A stretch of DNA of 64,000 bases from Zobellia barbeyronii (GTDB lineage Bacteria > Bacteroidota > Bacteroidia > Flavobacteriales > Flavobacteriaceae), in the NCBI RefSeq assembly GCF_018603515.1, contig NZ_JACATN010000001.1:434001-498000 (forward strand), read 5' to 3'. Within the stretch, counting starts at the first letter, position 1; each line of letters opens with the position of its first letter. Below are positions 17,447 through 26,951 of this stretch, piece after piece. Position numbers and translations under genes: made by a program. Below the pieces are notes generated by a model. That model was given only the letters and a program-made list of their open reading frames with translations, was not told the origin of the DNA and did no database searches.

Positions 17447-20400
17447 TTGACGCAATCTTCTATTCAACAACTGTTTTCTCAGTCTTCGCAAACGCGAAAA
17501 CTGCAGGATACTATTGCCCAAAAATTTCCGGCAAACGCAGAAAAAAATCAAAATACAAATCACGCAATTATTTTAAAAGGACTTACGGGTTCTTCTTTAT
17601 CCTTTGTGTTTTCTGATGTTTTTCAAAATTCAGATAGGCCATTCCTTTTAATTTTCAACGATAAAGAAGAAGCTGCTTATTATCTGAACGATTTAGAACA
17701 AATTATAGGAGAGAAAGATGTACTTTTCTATCCTGGAAGTTACCGTAGGCCTTACCAGATTGAGGAGACGGACAATGCCAATGTTTTATTACGCGCCGAA
17801 GTTCTTAACCGTATCAACTCACGTAAAAAGCCGGCTATAATAGTTACTTACCCAGATGCTCTTTTTGAAAAAGTGGTTACCCGCCGCGAACTTGAAAAGA
17901 ACACGCTTAAGGTTAAATTAAATGATACCCTCTCACTGGACTTTCTAAATGAGGTGCTTTTTGAATACAAATTTAAACGAGTAGATTTTGTTACCGAGCC
18001 AGGAGAATTCTCGGTTCGTGGTGGTATAGTAGATGTGTTCTCATTTTCTAACGATGAGCCCTACCGTATAGAATTTTTTGGTGATGAAGTAGACAGTATT
18101 CGTACGTTTGATGTAGACACACAACTCTCTACAAGTAAAGTGAACAAAATAAACGTTATACCTAATGTAGCAAGCAAATTCTTAGAAGAAAACAGGCAGA
18201 ACTTCCTAGAATATGTCTCTTCTGATACCGTAATTTTTGCTAAAAACACAGATTACATTTTTGACCGCTTAGATGATTTCTTCGCGAAGGCCATAGAGGC
18301 GTTCACAAAATTATCCGAAGATATTAAGCACGTAGAGCCTGAAGCTCTTTTTATGAATTCTAAGAGTTTTAAAAAACAACTAAAGGCTTTTGCTCTTTTA
18401 ACTACAGAGACTTCTACGTCATCAGAATTGGTTGATAAAGCTGTAACCGTTCAGTTTAATACACATCCTCAACCTTCGTTCAATAAAAAATTCGATTTAT
18501 TAATTGAAAACCTGAATGCTTACAAGGCTAGAGGATATACCAATTACATTTTTTGCGCTAGTGATCAACAGGCAAAACGCTTCCATGCTATTTTTGAAGA
18601 AGTAAACGAGCACGTAGATTACAAGACCATAGTTACACCGCTTTACCAAGGTTTCATTGATGATGACCAAAAATTAGTTTGTTATACGGACCACCAAGTA
18701 TTTGAGCGTTACCACAAATTCAACCTTAAGAATGGATACGCCAAAAAGCAGGCAATTACACTAAAAGAACTCAACAAGCTTGAAATTGGAGATTACGTCA
18801 CCCATATTGATCACGGTATTGGCAAATTTGGCGGACTTCAAAAGATTGATGTAGAGGGCAAAAAGCAAGAGGCCATTAAATTAGTATACGGCGAACGAGA
18901 CATTCTATATGTTAGCATTCACTCGCTTCACAAAATATCTAAGTTTAATGGTAAAGACGGTGCAGCACCAAAAATTTATAAACTAGGTTCTGCTGCTTGG
19001 AAAAAACTTAAGCAAAAAACCAAGACCAGAGTCAAGAAAATTGCTTTTGACCTAATAAAGGTTTATGCCAAGCGAAGGTTGGAAAAAGGTTTTCAATATG
19101 ACCCTGATAGCTACTTGCAAACTGAACTGGAAGCTTCCTTTATTTACGAAGACACACCAGACCAGAGCACTGCTACGGAGGATTTTAAAAAGGATATGGA
19201 AAGTGAACGCCCTATGGATCGCCTTATTTGTGGTGATGTAGGTTTTGGTAAAACCGAGGTCGCTATTCGTGCTGCTTTTAAAGCTGTTGATAACGGCAAG
19301 CAGGTAGCCGTGCTTGTACCTACTACAATCCTCGCCTTTCAACACCATCGTACTTTTACAGAACGATTAAAAGAAATGCCGGTAAACGTAGATTACTTAA
19401 ACAGGTTTAGAACGGCAAAAGAGCGTAAAGAAACTTTAGCAAAACTTGAAGCTGGCCAAGTAGATATTATTATTGGCACACACCAATTGGTGAATAAAAA
19501 CGTAAAGTTTAAAGACCTAGGGCTCCTCATTGTTGATGAAGAGCAAAAATTTGGGGTTGCTGTAAAAGATAAATTAAAGTCCATAAAAGAAAATGTTGAT
19601 GTCCTAACATTAACTGCCACGCCTATCCCTAGAACATTGCAATTTAGCTTAATGGCAGCACGGGATCTTTCGGTCATTAAAACGCCACCACCAAACCGTT
19701 ACCCTATTGAAAGTAGAGTAATTCGTTTTGGAGAAGAAGTTATCCGTGATTCTATTAGCTATGAAATACAACGTGGCGGACAAGTATTTTTTATTCATAA
19801 CCGAATTGAAAATATAAAAGAGGTTGCGGGTATGATTCAACGCTTGGTACCAGATGCCAAAGTAGGTATTGGACATGGCCAAATGGATGGTAAAAAGTTG
19901 GAAAACCTTATGCTTTCCTTTATGAACGGTGAATTTGATGTTCTGGTTTCCACAACCATTATTGAAAGTGGGCTAGACGTTACTAACGCGAATACTATCT
20001 TCATTAACAACGCAAACAATTTTGGTCTGAGCGATTTGCACCAGATGCGTGGGCGTGTAGGACGTAGCAATAAAAAAGCTTTCTGTTATTTTATAACTCC
20101 ACCTTATGAATCAATGACTGCTGAAGCCAGAAAACGTATTGAGGCATTATCTCAATTTACAGAACTGGGTAGCGGGTTTAACATTGCCATGAAAGATTTA
20201 GAGATTCGTGGTGCAGGAGATTTATTAGGAGGAGAACAAAGTGGTTTCATCAACGAAATTGGTTTTGAAACCTATCAGAAAATATTAGCGGAAGCTATTG
20301 ATGAGCTGAAAGAAAACGAATTCAAGGATCTTTATGAAGAAGTAGAAGGGCATCAAGAAAAACCTTTTGTAAAAGAAACGCAGCTAGATTCCGACTTTCA

Positions 20401-20851
20401 ACTACTCTTCCCTGATGATTACATCAACAACATTACTGAAAGGCTTACTCTCTACACTGACTTGAATGATGTTGCCGATGAAGAAAGCCTGCTAAAATTT
20501 GAAGCGCAATTAATTGACCGCTTTGGAGAGATTCCTATTGAGGCCGAAGATTTACTAAATTCTGTTCGTGTAAAATGGATTGCAAACAGCATTGGTATTG
20601 AAAAAGTGGTCATGAAAAAAGGCAAATTGATAGGTTATTTTATTTCAGATCAAGAGTCACGTTTTTATCAAAGTCCAATTTTCACTAAGGTCCTTCAATT
20701 TGTGCAAAACCATCCACAGCTTTGTAAGGTCAAAGAAAAGCAAACTAGAAATGGGCTTCGATTAATCTTAGTATTTGAACGAATAACTTCGGTAGAGAAA
20801 GCATTAAAAGCTATGGCACCTTTTAAAGAAACGGTCGTAGCAGTTTCATAA
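17447..20851 (+). CDS. mfd: Transcription-repair coupling factor Mfd
   Basis: DNA translocase that removes stalled RNA polymerase and recruits UvrA, 1,134 residues. The UvrB-homology domain (LKGLTGSSLSF, then SYRRPYQIEETDNANVL) comes first, the RNA-polymerase-interacting CarD-like domain (LEIGDYVTHIDHGIGKFGG) is near residue 445, and the RecG-like motor has GDVGFGKTEVAIRAAFK and VDEEQKFG, with MRGRVGRSNK and the C-terminal TRCF domain following. The reading frame starts at TTG (17447-17449): no in-frame ATG precedes the essential N-terminal domain, so TTG initiation is strongly implied. Single-gene unit, 88 bases before the esterase gene. Confidence 0.96.
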   Translation: MTQSSIQQLFSQSSQTRKLQDTIAQKFPANAEKNQNTNHAIILKGLTGSSLSFVFSDVFQNSDRPFLLIFNDKEEAAYYLNDLEQIIGEKDVLFYPGSYRRPYQIEETDNANVLLRAEVLNRINSRKKPAIIVTYPDALFEKVVTRRELEKNTLKVKLNDTLSLDFLNEVLFEYKFKRVDFVTEPGEFSVRGGIVDVFSFSNDEPYRIEFFGDEVDSIRTFDVDTQLSTSKVNKINVIPNVASKFLEENRQNFLEYVSSDTVIFAKNTDYIFDRLDDFFAKAIEAFTKLSEDIKHVEPEALFMNSKSFKKQLKAFALLTTETSTSSELVDKAVTVQFNTHPQPSFNKKFDLLIENLNAYKARGYTNYIFCASDQQAKRFHAIFEEVNEHVDYKTIVTPLYQGFIDDDQKLVCYTDHQVFERYHKFNLKNGYAKKQAITLKELNKLEIGDYVTHIDHGIGKFGGLQKIDVEGKKQEAIKLVYGERDILYVSIHSLHKISKFNGKDGAAPKIYKLGSAAWKKLKQKTKTRVKKIAFDLIKVYAKRRLEKGFQYDPDSYLQTELEASFIYEDTPDQSTATEDFKKDMESERPMDRLICGDVGFGKTEVAIRAAFKAVDNGKQVAVLVPTTILAFQHHRTFTERLKEMPVNVDYLNRFRTAKERKETLAKLEAGQVDIIIGTHQLVNKNVKFKDLGLLIVDEEQKFGVAVKDKLKSIKENVDVLTLTATPIPRTLQFSLMAARDLSVIKTPPPNRYPIESRVIRFGEEVIRDSISYEIQRGGQVFFIHNRIENIKEVAGMIQRLVPDAKVGIGHGQMDGKKLENLMLSFMNGEFDVLVSTTIIESGLDVTNANTIFINNANNFGLSDLHQMRGRVGRSNKKAFCYFITPPYESMTAEARKRIEALSQFTELGSGFNIAMKDLEIRGAGDLLGGEQSGFINEIGFETYQKILAEAIDELKENEFKDLYEEVEGHQEKPFVKETQLDSDFQLLFPDDYINNITERLTLYTDLNDVADEESLLKFEAQLIDRFGEIPIEAEDLLNSVRVKWIANSIGIEKVVMKKGKLIGYFISDQESRFYQSPIFTKVLQFVQNHPQLCKVKEKQTRNGLRLILVFERITSVEKALKAMAPFKETVVAVS

Positions 20852-20939
20852 AATGTTTTTAATCAACTATATTAGTTATGGCTAAAACAGATAGCGTTTT
20901 GGCCAAAATTCTTTTGTTGACCAAACAACCTATATTTCT

Positions 20940-22232
20940 ATGAAACTTAAAATCTGCTTTAGCCTAGCGGCAATCCTCCTTTTGTGCTTTAATCTTAGTG
21001 CGCAACCCAGTAAAGAACTTGTAAATGTTATCGTAACGCCCAACCACACAGATTGGACGTACAGTGTTGGCGAACGCGCCGAGTTCTCTATTACGGTTTT
21101 ACGTAATAATGTGCCTCTAGAAAACATTACCATAAACTATACCGTTGAAACCGACCCAGGGTATCGCTCCGTGAAAATATGGGATGAAGGAGAACTGACT
21201 TTGAAAAACGGTGTAGTAAAAGTTAAATCGAACAAATTCAATGAGCCGGGTTTTCTTCGCTGTACAGCCAAAGTAACGGTAGATGGCAAAGAATATAGTT
21301 CATACGCAACAGCTGGCTTCTCACCTGAGAAAATAAAGGCAACGACCACATTACCGTCAGACTTTGAAGCTTTTTGGAATAAAGGCAAAGCAGAACTTGC
21401 CGCAATACCTATGAATGCAGTACTGACCCTTATGCCAGAAAGATGTACGGACAAGGTAAATGTCTATCATGTACGATTAGACAATATAAAAGGTAAAATC
21501 TACGGCATACTTTGTACCCCTAAAAAAGAGGGTAAATATCCCGCTATTTTACATGTGCCTGGAGCGGGCATTCGCCCATATTATGGAGAAGTAGACGAAG
21601 CCGCTCAAGGTTTTGTCACTTTCACTATGGGTATACACGGTATTCCCGTGAATCTTGACCAGCAAGTTTATGATGATTTAAAAGCAGGACCTTTAAGCAG
21701 TTATAATACTATTAATTTAGACGATAAAGAAAATACGTATTACCACAGAGTTTACCTTGGTTGCATACGTGCAGTAGATTTTTTGGAGAGCGTAGCTAAC
21801 TTTAATGGCGAGGATATTGCTGTTACCGGAGGAAGCCAAGGTGGAGCATTATCTATTGTAACCGCAGGTATGGATGACCGCATAGATTATCTAGCGGCAT
21901 TTTACCCAGCGTTAAGTGACCTTACAGGTTTTTTACACGGCCGTGCTGGTGGATGGCCTCAAATATTCATTGATGATTTCACCATCAAGCCCGAAAAAAT
22001 TGAAGTCTCAAAATACTATGATGTTGCTAATTTCTCCCGTTTTGTAAAAGCTGAGGGTTGGTACAGCTGGGGTTACAACGATAATGTTTGCCCGCCTGCA
22101 TCTACATATTCCGCTTTTAACTTAATTCCTGCCAAAAAAGAATTACATGTTTTTCAAGAAACTAGGCATTGGACATTTCCAGAGCAGCAAGAACTTAAAA
22201 ATAAGTGGCTTTTTTCAAAGTTGAGGAACTAG
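20940..22232 (+). CDS. Secreted acetylxylan-esterase-like alpha/beta-hydrolase (CE7-type)
   Basis: A 430-residue exported hydrolase. A signal peptide (LAAILLLCFNLSAQ) is followed by an N-terminal Ig-like beta domain (residues 25-125) and an alpha/beta-hydrolase with nucleophile motif TGGSQGG near residue 298, acid NDNVCPP and base ETRHW. This is the acetyl xylan esterase AXE1 (CE7) arrangement, which removes acetyl groups from sugars or cephalosporins. The actual substrate is unknown. It lies 51 bases upstream of another secreted hydrolase on the same strand. A near-consensus -7 box TATATTTC ends two bases before the ATG. Confidence 0.8.
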   Translation: MKLKICFSLAAILLLCFNLSAQPSKELVNVIVTPNHTDWTYSVGERAEFSITVLRNNVPLENITINYTVETDPGYRSVKIWDEGELTLKNGVVKVKSNKFNEPGFLRCTAKVTVDGKEYSSYATAGFSPEKIKATTTLPSDFEAFWNKGKAELAAIPMNAVLTLMPERCTDKVNVYHVRLDNIKGKIYGILCTPKKEGKYPAILHVPGAGIRPYYGEVDEAAQGFVTFTMGIHGIPVNLDQQVYDDLKAGPLSSYNTINLDDKENTYYHRVYLGCIRAVDFLESVANFNGEDIAVTGGSQGGALSIVTAGMDDRIDYLAAFYPALSDLTGFLHGRAGGWPQIFIDDFTIKPEKIEVSKYYDVANFSRFVKAEGWYSWGYNDNVCPPASTYSAFNLIPAKKELHVFQETRHWTFPEQQELKNKWLFSKLRN

Positions 22233-22282
22233 CTCAAAACCTTGTAAATTCCTATCTTTAAACACACACAAAAAACACTACT

Positions 22283-24208
22283 ATGAAATTCAGGTTTATA
22301 CTGGTCTTCCTTGTTAGCATGGGAGCACTATCCCTTCAAGCCCAAAATGCAGATTCCCTTTACTTCAGACAACATTATGACTTAAAGGAATACCGTATAC
22401 CTATGCGAGATGGCGCGGAACTTTTTACCGCTATTTACACTCCAAAAGACAAGTCTAAAGACTATCCTATTCTACTAAACCGTACCTGCTATAATGCAAG
22501 TAAATATTCAAACTTTAATTACAGCAGCTACCCTTCAAGATATCTAATAGAAGACGGTTATATATTGGCTTTTCAAGATGTACGCGGAAGATACATGTCC
22601 GATGGTGAATTTGATAACATGCGCCCCAACATCCCTGGAAACAATCGCAAAAACAAGAAGGATATTGACGAGAGTTCGGATACCTACGATACCATAGATT
22701 GGATGATAAAGAAAATCAAAGGAAACAATGGTCGTGTTGGTATGTATGGCATTTCATATCCAGGACATTATACTGCTGCAGGTATGATAGATGCGCATCC
22801 AGCGCTAAAAGCATCCTCTCCGCAAGCACCAATCGCTGATTTTTTCTTTGACGATTTTCACCACCAAGGTGCATACTTAGAAAGCTACACCGCTGCTTTT
22901 GCTGTTTTCGGTTATCAGAAAGACAGCTTAACAAGAGACTCATGGTATATGGATAAATTGATGCGCCTTTATGGAGACCCTGCTCCAGACGCTTATGATT
23001 TCTTCTTGAAACTTGGGCCACTTAAGAATATTACAAAAAATTATCATCACGATAATTTTTTCTGGAACCAGATTGTAGACCACCCCAACTATGACGAATT
23101 CTGGCAAAAAAGAAACATCCTTCCACATTTAAAAAATATTGACCACGCGGTTATGACCGTTGGCGGTTGGTTTGATGCCGAAGATCTTTATGGACCTTTA
23201 AACATTTACAAAACGGTTGAAGCTACCAGCCCAAAAGCAAAAAACAGTATTGTTATGGGCCCTTGGGACCATGGTGCATGGGCGCGGGAGAAAGGGAAGA
23301 CTATCCATAACCATATATATTTTGGTGATAGTATATCATCATTCTTTTTAAAAAATATTGAAAGTAAATTCTTTGCACACCATTTAAAAGATGACGGCCC
23401 GGACACCTTGCCTGAAGCCTATATGTTTGATACTGGAGCTAAGAAATGGGAAACTTTTGATGCATGGCCTCCAAAAGAAATTGAACCCATCAGTCTTTAT
23501 TTTGGCGAAAACGGAAAACTTAGCATCAATAAACCAATTGATGAAAAGGCAATCTTTGAATACACTAGTGACCCACATAAACCAGTGCCATACACTTCAC
23601 AGATAGAAGGATTGACTTTTACACCACGTAGATATATGTCAGACGATCAAAGACATGCATCAAGGCGTCCAGACGTATTAACTTTTGAAACAGATGCTCT
23701 TGAAGAAGACAGAGTCTTGGCTGGTGAAATTATGGCGAAACTAAAAGTAGCCATGACAGGAACAGATGGTGATTTTATTGTAAAATTAGTAGATGTTTAC
23801 CCAGATGACCATGAAAAATACGAGCACAACCCAGACAATATTATAATGGGCGGTTACCAGCAGCTTGTGCGTGCCGAAGTTTTTAGAGGCCGATTTAGAA
23901 ATAGCTTTGAAAATCCAGAACCTTTCGTTCCCGGTGAACCAAGCGATGTTAATTTTAGACTGCAAGATATATTACATACGTTCAAAAAAGGCCATCGTAT
24001 TATGATACAGATTCATAGTACTTGGTTCCCATACATTGACCGTAACCCGCAGAAATATGTGGACAATATTTACAAGGCTAATGAAGAAGATTTTATTAAA
24101 TCTACGATTCAAGTATTTGGATCTTCATCCGTAGAAGTAGGCGGTACACAAGATTGTTGTGCGCCACTACCGTTTAGCTCAAAAAATGAAAAAGTAATAA
24201 AAGACTAG
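22283..24208 (+). CDS. Secreted CocE/NonD-family hydrolase (X-Pro dipeptidyl-peptidase S15-like)
   Basis: A 641-residue exported protein with signal peptide (VSMGALSLQAQ). The S15 core has the nucleophile motif GISYPG near residue 156, MGPWDHGAW supplying the catalytic His region, and the C-terminal jelly-roll X-Pro domain (PEPFVPGEPSDVNFRLQDI, HRIMIQIHSTWFP). Family members act on acyl esters, such as cocaine esterase and glutaryl-7-ACA acylase, or on X-Pro peptides. The sequence does not tell which. It is probably co-transcribed with the CE7-like gene and acts in the periplasm or outside the cell. Confidence 0.85.
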   Translation: MKFRFILVFLVSMGALSLQAQNADSLYFRQHYDLKEYRIPMRDGAELFTAIYTPKDKSKDYPILLNRTCYNASKYSNFNYSSYPSRYLIEDGYILAFQDVRGRYMSDGEFDNMRPNIPGNNRKNKKDIDESSDTYDTIDWMIKKIKGNNGRVGMYGISYPGHYTAAGMIDAHPALKASSPQAPIADFFFDDFHHQGAYLESYTAAFAVFGYQKDSLTRDSWYMDKLMRLYGDPAPDAYDFFLKLGPLKNITKNYHHDNFFWNQIVDHPNYDEFWQKRNILPHLKNIDHAVMTVGGWFDAEDLYGPLNIYKTVEATSPKAKNSIVMGPWDHGAWAREKGKTIHNHIYFGDSISSFFLKNIESKFFAHHLKDDGPDTLPEAYMFDTGAKKWETFDAWPPKEIEPISLYFGENGKLSINKPIDEKAIFEYTSDPHKPVPYTSQIEGLTFTPRRYMSDDQRHASRRPDVLTFETDALEEDRVLAGEIMAKLKVAMTGTDGDFIVKLVDVYPDDHEKYEHNPDNIIMGGYQQLVRAEVFRGRFRNSFENPEPFVPGEPSDVNFRLQDILHTFKKGHRIMIQIHSTWFPYIDRNPQKYVDNIYKANEEDFIKSTIQVFGSSSVEVGGTQDCCAPLPFSSKNEKVIKD

Positions 24209-24214
24209 GGTATC

Positions 24215-24253
24215 GCTCCAAAACTAATACTTTTGTGGTATTATTTTTGGAGC
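24215..24253 (+). promoter_or_regulatory. Long inverted repeat enclosing a -7 box before the TlpA-like gene
   Basis: Arms 24215-24230 and 24238-24253 (GCTCCAAAACTAATAC and GTATTATTTTTGGAGC) pair over 16 positions with one mismatch and a 7-base loop. The -7 box TACTTTTG (24228-24235) lies across the top of the stem. It could act as a terminator-like hairpin for the upstream hydrolase gene, an operator around the promoter, or both. It supports the gene start at 24263. Confidence 0.55.
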
Positions 24254-24262
24254 ATTTATATT

Positions 24263-25582
24263 ATGAAGAAATATCTTTTTGTATTCACGTTGCTTTTTGC
24301 TTTTTGTGCACAAGCCCAACATACCATTTCAGGAACATTTACACCTGCCAAAGATTATAAGTATTTACTTGCCTATAGATTAAAGGCCGGTTCGCAGTCT
24401 TTCATTGCAAACACTACCATTAAGGACGGGAAGTTTACACTGCAAATACCTAAAAATGCTAAAACAGGTATGTACCGTTTGGTATATGCCGTTCCTCAAG
24501 ATGAATTCTATTTTGATGTTATTTACAATGGCAAAGAAGATATTGAACTAGCTTTTGATGCCACACAAGGTGTTTCCTTTATCTCATCAAAGGAAAATAA
24601 AATCATGTCGTCCTATTTTCAGAGCATAGGTTCTTCGGTAGAGCAATTGGTTAATTTTTATATAGAAGGGCAGTCAGACAAAAAGGAATTTAAAGAATGT
24701 ACCGACCAATTAAGAACTACCCAAGATGCCTATGAGGAGCAGGCGAAAGATTTGATGGTCGAAAACTTCATTTTAGCGAACAGACCTTATATTCCAGCAA
24801 AATTTGAATCGGTTCAAGAATACATCGCCAATAAAAAAGAACATTATTTTGACCACTTAAAGGTTGATAACCAAGTTTTGCAGGCTTCTGATTTTTTAAC
24901 CGATAAGTTGAAGAATTACGTTTTTACCGCTTTACCAGCCGAGCAACTATCCTCTACCGAAACGGAAAAAGCAATTCAAGCTAATATTAAGAAAGTAAAC
25001 ACCAAACTTGCACCGGTAGCAGATGCTTATAAATTTGATGTATTTTACAGCTTATGGAAAATGAGTACTAACGGTGGACTAAACGAAACCACAGATTTCA
25101 TTTACGATACCTATTTAAAATCTCTTGCCACAGCATCAAGTGACCCAAACAAAGCTCAAGAATTAGCATCTCAACATCGTTTACGTATTGGTGCAAAAGC
25201 ACCGGAACTGGAATGGACAGCTGCTGATGTTCAGAAGAAATTGAGTGCAATGGAAGGTGCAGAGAACTATCTCCTTGTTTTCTGGAGCAGTACGTGTTCT
25301 CATTGCCTAAAGGAACTTCCCGAGCTTCATAAAGAATTAAAAAAGTATCCAAATGTAAAGGTCATTGCTGTAGGTCTAGAAGACAATACGGACACATGGG
25401 TGCCGGAATCTGCCAAGCTACCTGCCTTTGAGCATGCTATTGCTTTAGGAAGATGGGAAAGTAAGTATGCTAGATTATACGATATTCGTTCAACGCCAAC
25501 TTATTTTCTTTTAGATTCTGATAAGCGTATTATGGCTAAACCAGAAAGCGACAAGGGAGTAATAGAGTTACTAAAAAAGTAA
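24263..25582 (+). CDS. TlpA-like thioredoxin-fold protein with DUF4369-like N-terminal region
   Basis: Exported protein of 439 residues. Signal peptide KYLFVFTLLFAFCAQAQ, then a beta-rich DUF4369-type region (residues 20-130), a helical middle, and a C-terminal thioredoxin fold with the redox site STCSHCLKELPEL near residue 345 and the cis-Pro loop RSTPTYFLLD. Such proteins reduce or rearrange disulfides in the periplasm; the CSHC dithiol is intact. The start at ATG 24263 is preferred because the -7 box TACTTTTG covers the upstream in-frame TTG. It is convergent with the ACT-domain gene, with four bases between the stops. Confidence 0.8.
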   Translation: MKKYLFVFTLLFAFCAQAQHTISGTFTPAKDYKYLLAYRLKAGSQSFIANTTIKDGKFTLQIPKNAKTGMYRLVYAVPQDEFYFDVIYNGKEDIELAFDATQGVSFISSKENKIMSSYFQSIGSSVEQLVNFYIEGQSDKKEFKECTDQLRTTQDAYEEQAKDLMVENFILANRPYIPAKFESVQEYIANKKEHYFDHLKVDNQVLQASDFLTDKLKNYVFTALPAEQLSSTETEKAIQANIKKVNTKLAPVADAYKFDVFYSLWKMSTNGGLNETTDFIYDTYLKSLATASSDPNKAQELASQHRLRIGAKAPELEWTAADVQKKLSAMEGAENYLLVFWSSTCSHCLKELPELHKELKKYPNVKVIAVGLEDNTDTWVPESAKLPAFEHAIALGRWESKYARLYDIRSTPTYFLLDSDKRIMAKPESDKGVIELLKK

Positions 25583-25586
25583 CCTC

Positions 25587-26246
25587 TTAAAGCATTTTCA
25601 AATCTTTTATAGTCTTGAAAGCTACATCTACTTGCTTATCATCAACTAGGATGGTAAACTCGTTGGTTGTAGAAATTACCTCGTAAAGAACAATCCCTTC
25701 CCAAGCTAAGCGCTGAAAAATGAAATAATAAATTCCAGGAACGGACACGTTTTCCGCAGGAAGTTTCACAGTAATAGATGATAAGTTCATAGCCTTTTGT
25801 GTACACTTCTCATTCTTGAAAAGATCTTCTACCGTACCATCTAAGCTATTACTTACTACTATATTCAATTCATTTACACCACGAGAAGAAGTATAGAAAA
25901 CATCTTTGTTCTTATTTACTTCCTCCAATAATTGACTCTGGTTTTCAAGAATGGATTCAGAAACCAAAAACGTAAAATCAGTGAGTGATGAGCGCACCGT
26001 AATCTCACCAATATTCTTTAAAACTTTAATAATTTTGTGGGTAGCCCTGAATTCTAAATCATCTGAAAGGCGTTTTAAAGCCATTACAATTGCTCCGTTG
26101 CGAATGTCTTTTCCTAATTCGTTCTCAATTTCAGGTTTTACAATCCTAGAAAGTGATGTCAAGTTAATAATGCCCTGTGCTAGTGCACTTTGCAAGAAAG
26201 GCTTCTTTTTAATGTACTGTTCGACTACGGAAGAAATCGTTTTCAT
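25587..26246 (-). CDS. Winged-helix-like protein with aspartokinase-type ACT domains
   Basis: Predicted cytoplasmic protein of 219 residues. The N-terminal YIKKKPFLQSALAQGIINL with SLSRIVKPEIENELG resembles a small winged-helix region. The C-terminal half has two ACT-like units, the second reading VPGIYYFIFQRLAWEGI and VLYEVISTTNEFTILV, very like the ACT repeats of aspartokinase, but there is no kinase domain. ACT domains bind amino acids, so an amino-acid-sensing regulator is a fair guess and no more. The start at ATG 26246 is chosen because a full promoter lies at 26272-26302, downstream of the more distal in-frame start at 26366. Confidence 0.6.
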   Translation of the reverse strand: MKTISSVVEQYIKKKPFLQSALAQGIINLTSLSRIVKPEIENELGKDIRNGAIVMALKRLSDDLEFRATHKIIKVLKNIGEITVRSSLTDFTFLVSESILENQSQLLEEVNKNKDVFYTSSRGVNELNIVVSNSLDGTVEDLFKNEKCTQKAMNLSSITVKLPAENVSVPGIYYFIFQRLAWEGIVLYEVISTTNEFTILVDDKQVDVAFKTIKDLKML

Positions 26247-26271
26247 GGGTTCACAAGTATTGGTTGCTGGA

Positions 26272-26302
26272 CAAAAATAACATATTGTTATAAATAAAAC
26301 AA
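26272..26302 (-). promoter_or_regulatory. Promoter for the ACT-domain gene
   Basis: Minus-strand -7 box TATTTTTG (26279-26272), 20-base spacer, -33 TTTG ending at 26300. The predicted transcript starts near 26266, about 20 bases before the ATG at 26246. Confidence 0.6.
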
Positions 26303-26396
26303 ATTGTGTTGTAATGTTCTTTACCAAAATTTTCGGACCATCCATAATCACCGTAAAGACGGGCATTATTCAAGGAGGCACTAGTTTCAAAAAAGA

Positions 26397-26756
26397 CTAA
26401 AAATGATAAAAAGCACTTTCTAAATGCTCTATTTTAAAGATTTTAGGGTTCTTCAAAATGGTAATTACATCAAAACGGACGTCTACATCTAGGTCATTGT
26501 CAGTAATGTAGTAATCTGCAGCAATGACTAAAAGCTTAATTTTTTTTGCTGTTATCGTTTCTGCAATAGGTATAATCTGATCATTACTACGGGCACGAAC
26601 TTCTACAATAACCAATACATCTTCTTTTTGCGCTATGATATCTATTTCGGCTTTTAAATAGCGATAGTTTTTATCGAGAATTTCATATCCCTTTTCAAGC
26701 AAAAAATCGGCTGCCAGCTTCTCCCCTTCTTTACCAAATTCATTGTGTTTTCCCAT
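26397..26756 (-). CDS. YraN family (UPF0102) endonuclease-like protein
   Basis: A 119-residue protein of the UPF0102/YraN family, which has a restriction-endonuclease-like fold. The typical N-terminal GKEGEKLAADFLLEKGYEIL and the catalytic-like core AEIDIIAQ...VIVEVRAR are present. In most members the last motif is EVK(T/A)R; here Lys is replaced by Arg, which may affect metal-dependent cleavage. The role is unproven, though the fold suggests action on DNA. It is divergent from the DUF1800 gene. Confidence 0.85.
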   Translation of the reverse strand: MGKHNEFGKEGEKLAADFLLEKGYEILDKNYRYLKAEIDIIAQKEDVLVIVEVRARSNDQIIPIAETITAKKIKLLVIAADYYITDNDLDVDVRFDVITILKNPKIFKIEHLESAFYHF

Positions 26757-26951
26757 ATAAATACATATAAGTCTTAATAAAACGTGTAATTCATCGAAAA
26801 AGCGTGTAAAACGACATCAATAATTGAATAGCAGCCGTAAATCATTTTACAGTATGTCGAAAATACCAGAAAACACATACTATCCAAAATCTTTGTGCGT
26901 TAAGAACTAGCCCCAAACACATGAAACTGTTCTTTAAAGCCTACGAAAATT

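Noticed and set aside
26247-26366. Longer N-terminus for the ACT-domain protein
   Set aside because: A well-spaced promoter falls inside the proposed extension, and the added residues are hydrophobic and unlike the rest of the protein.
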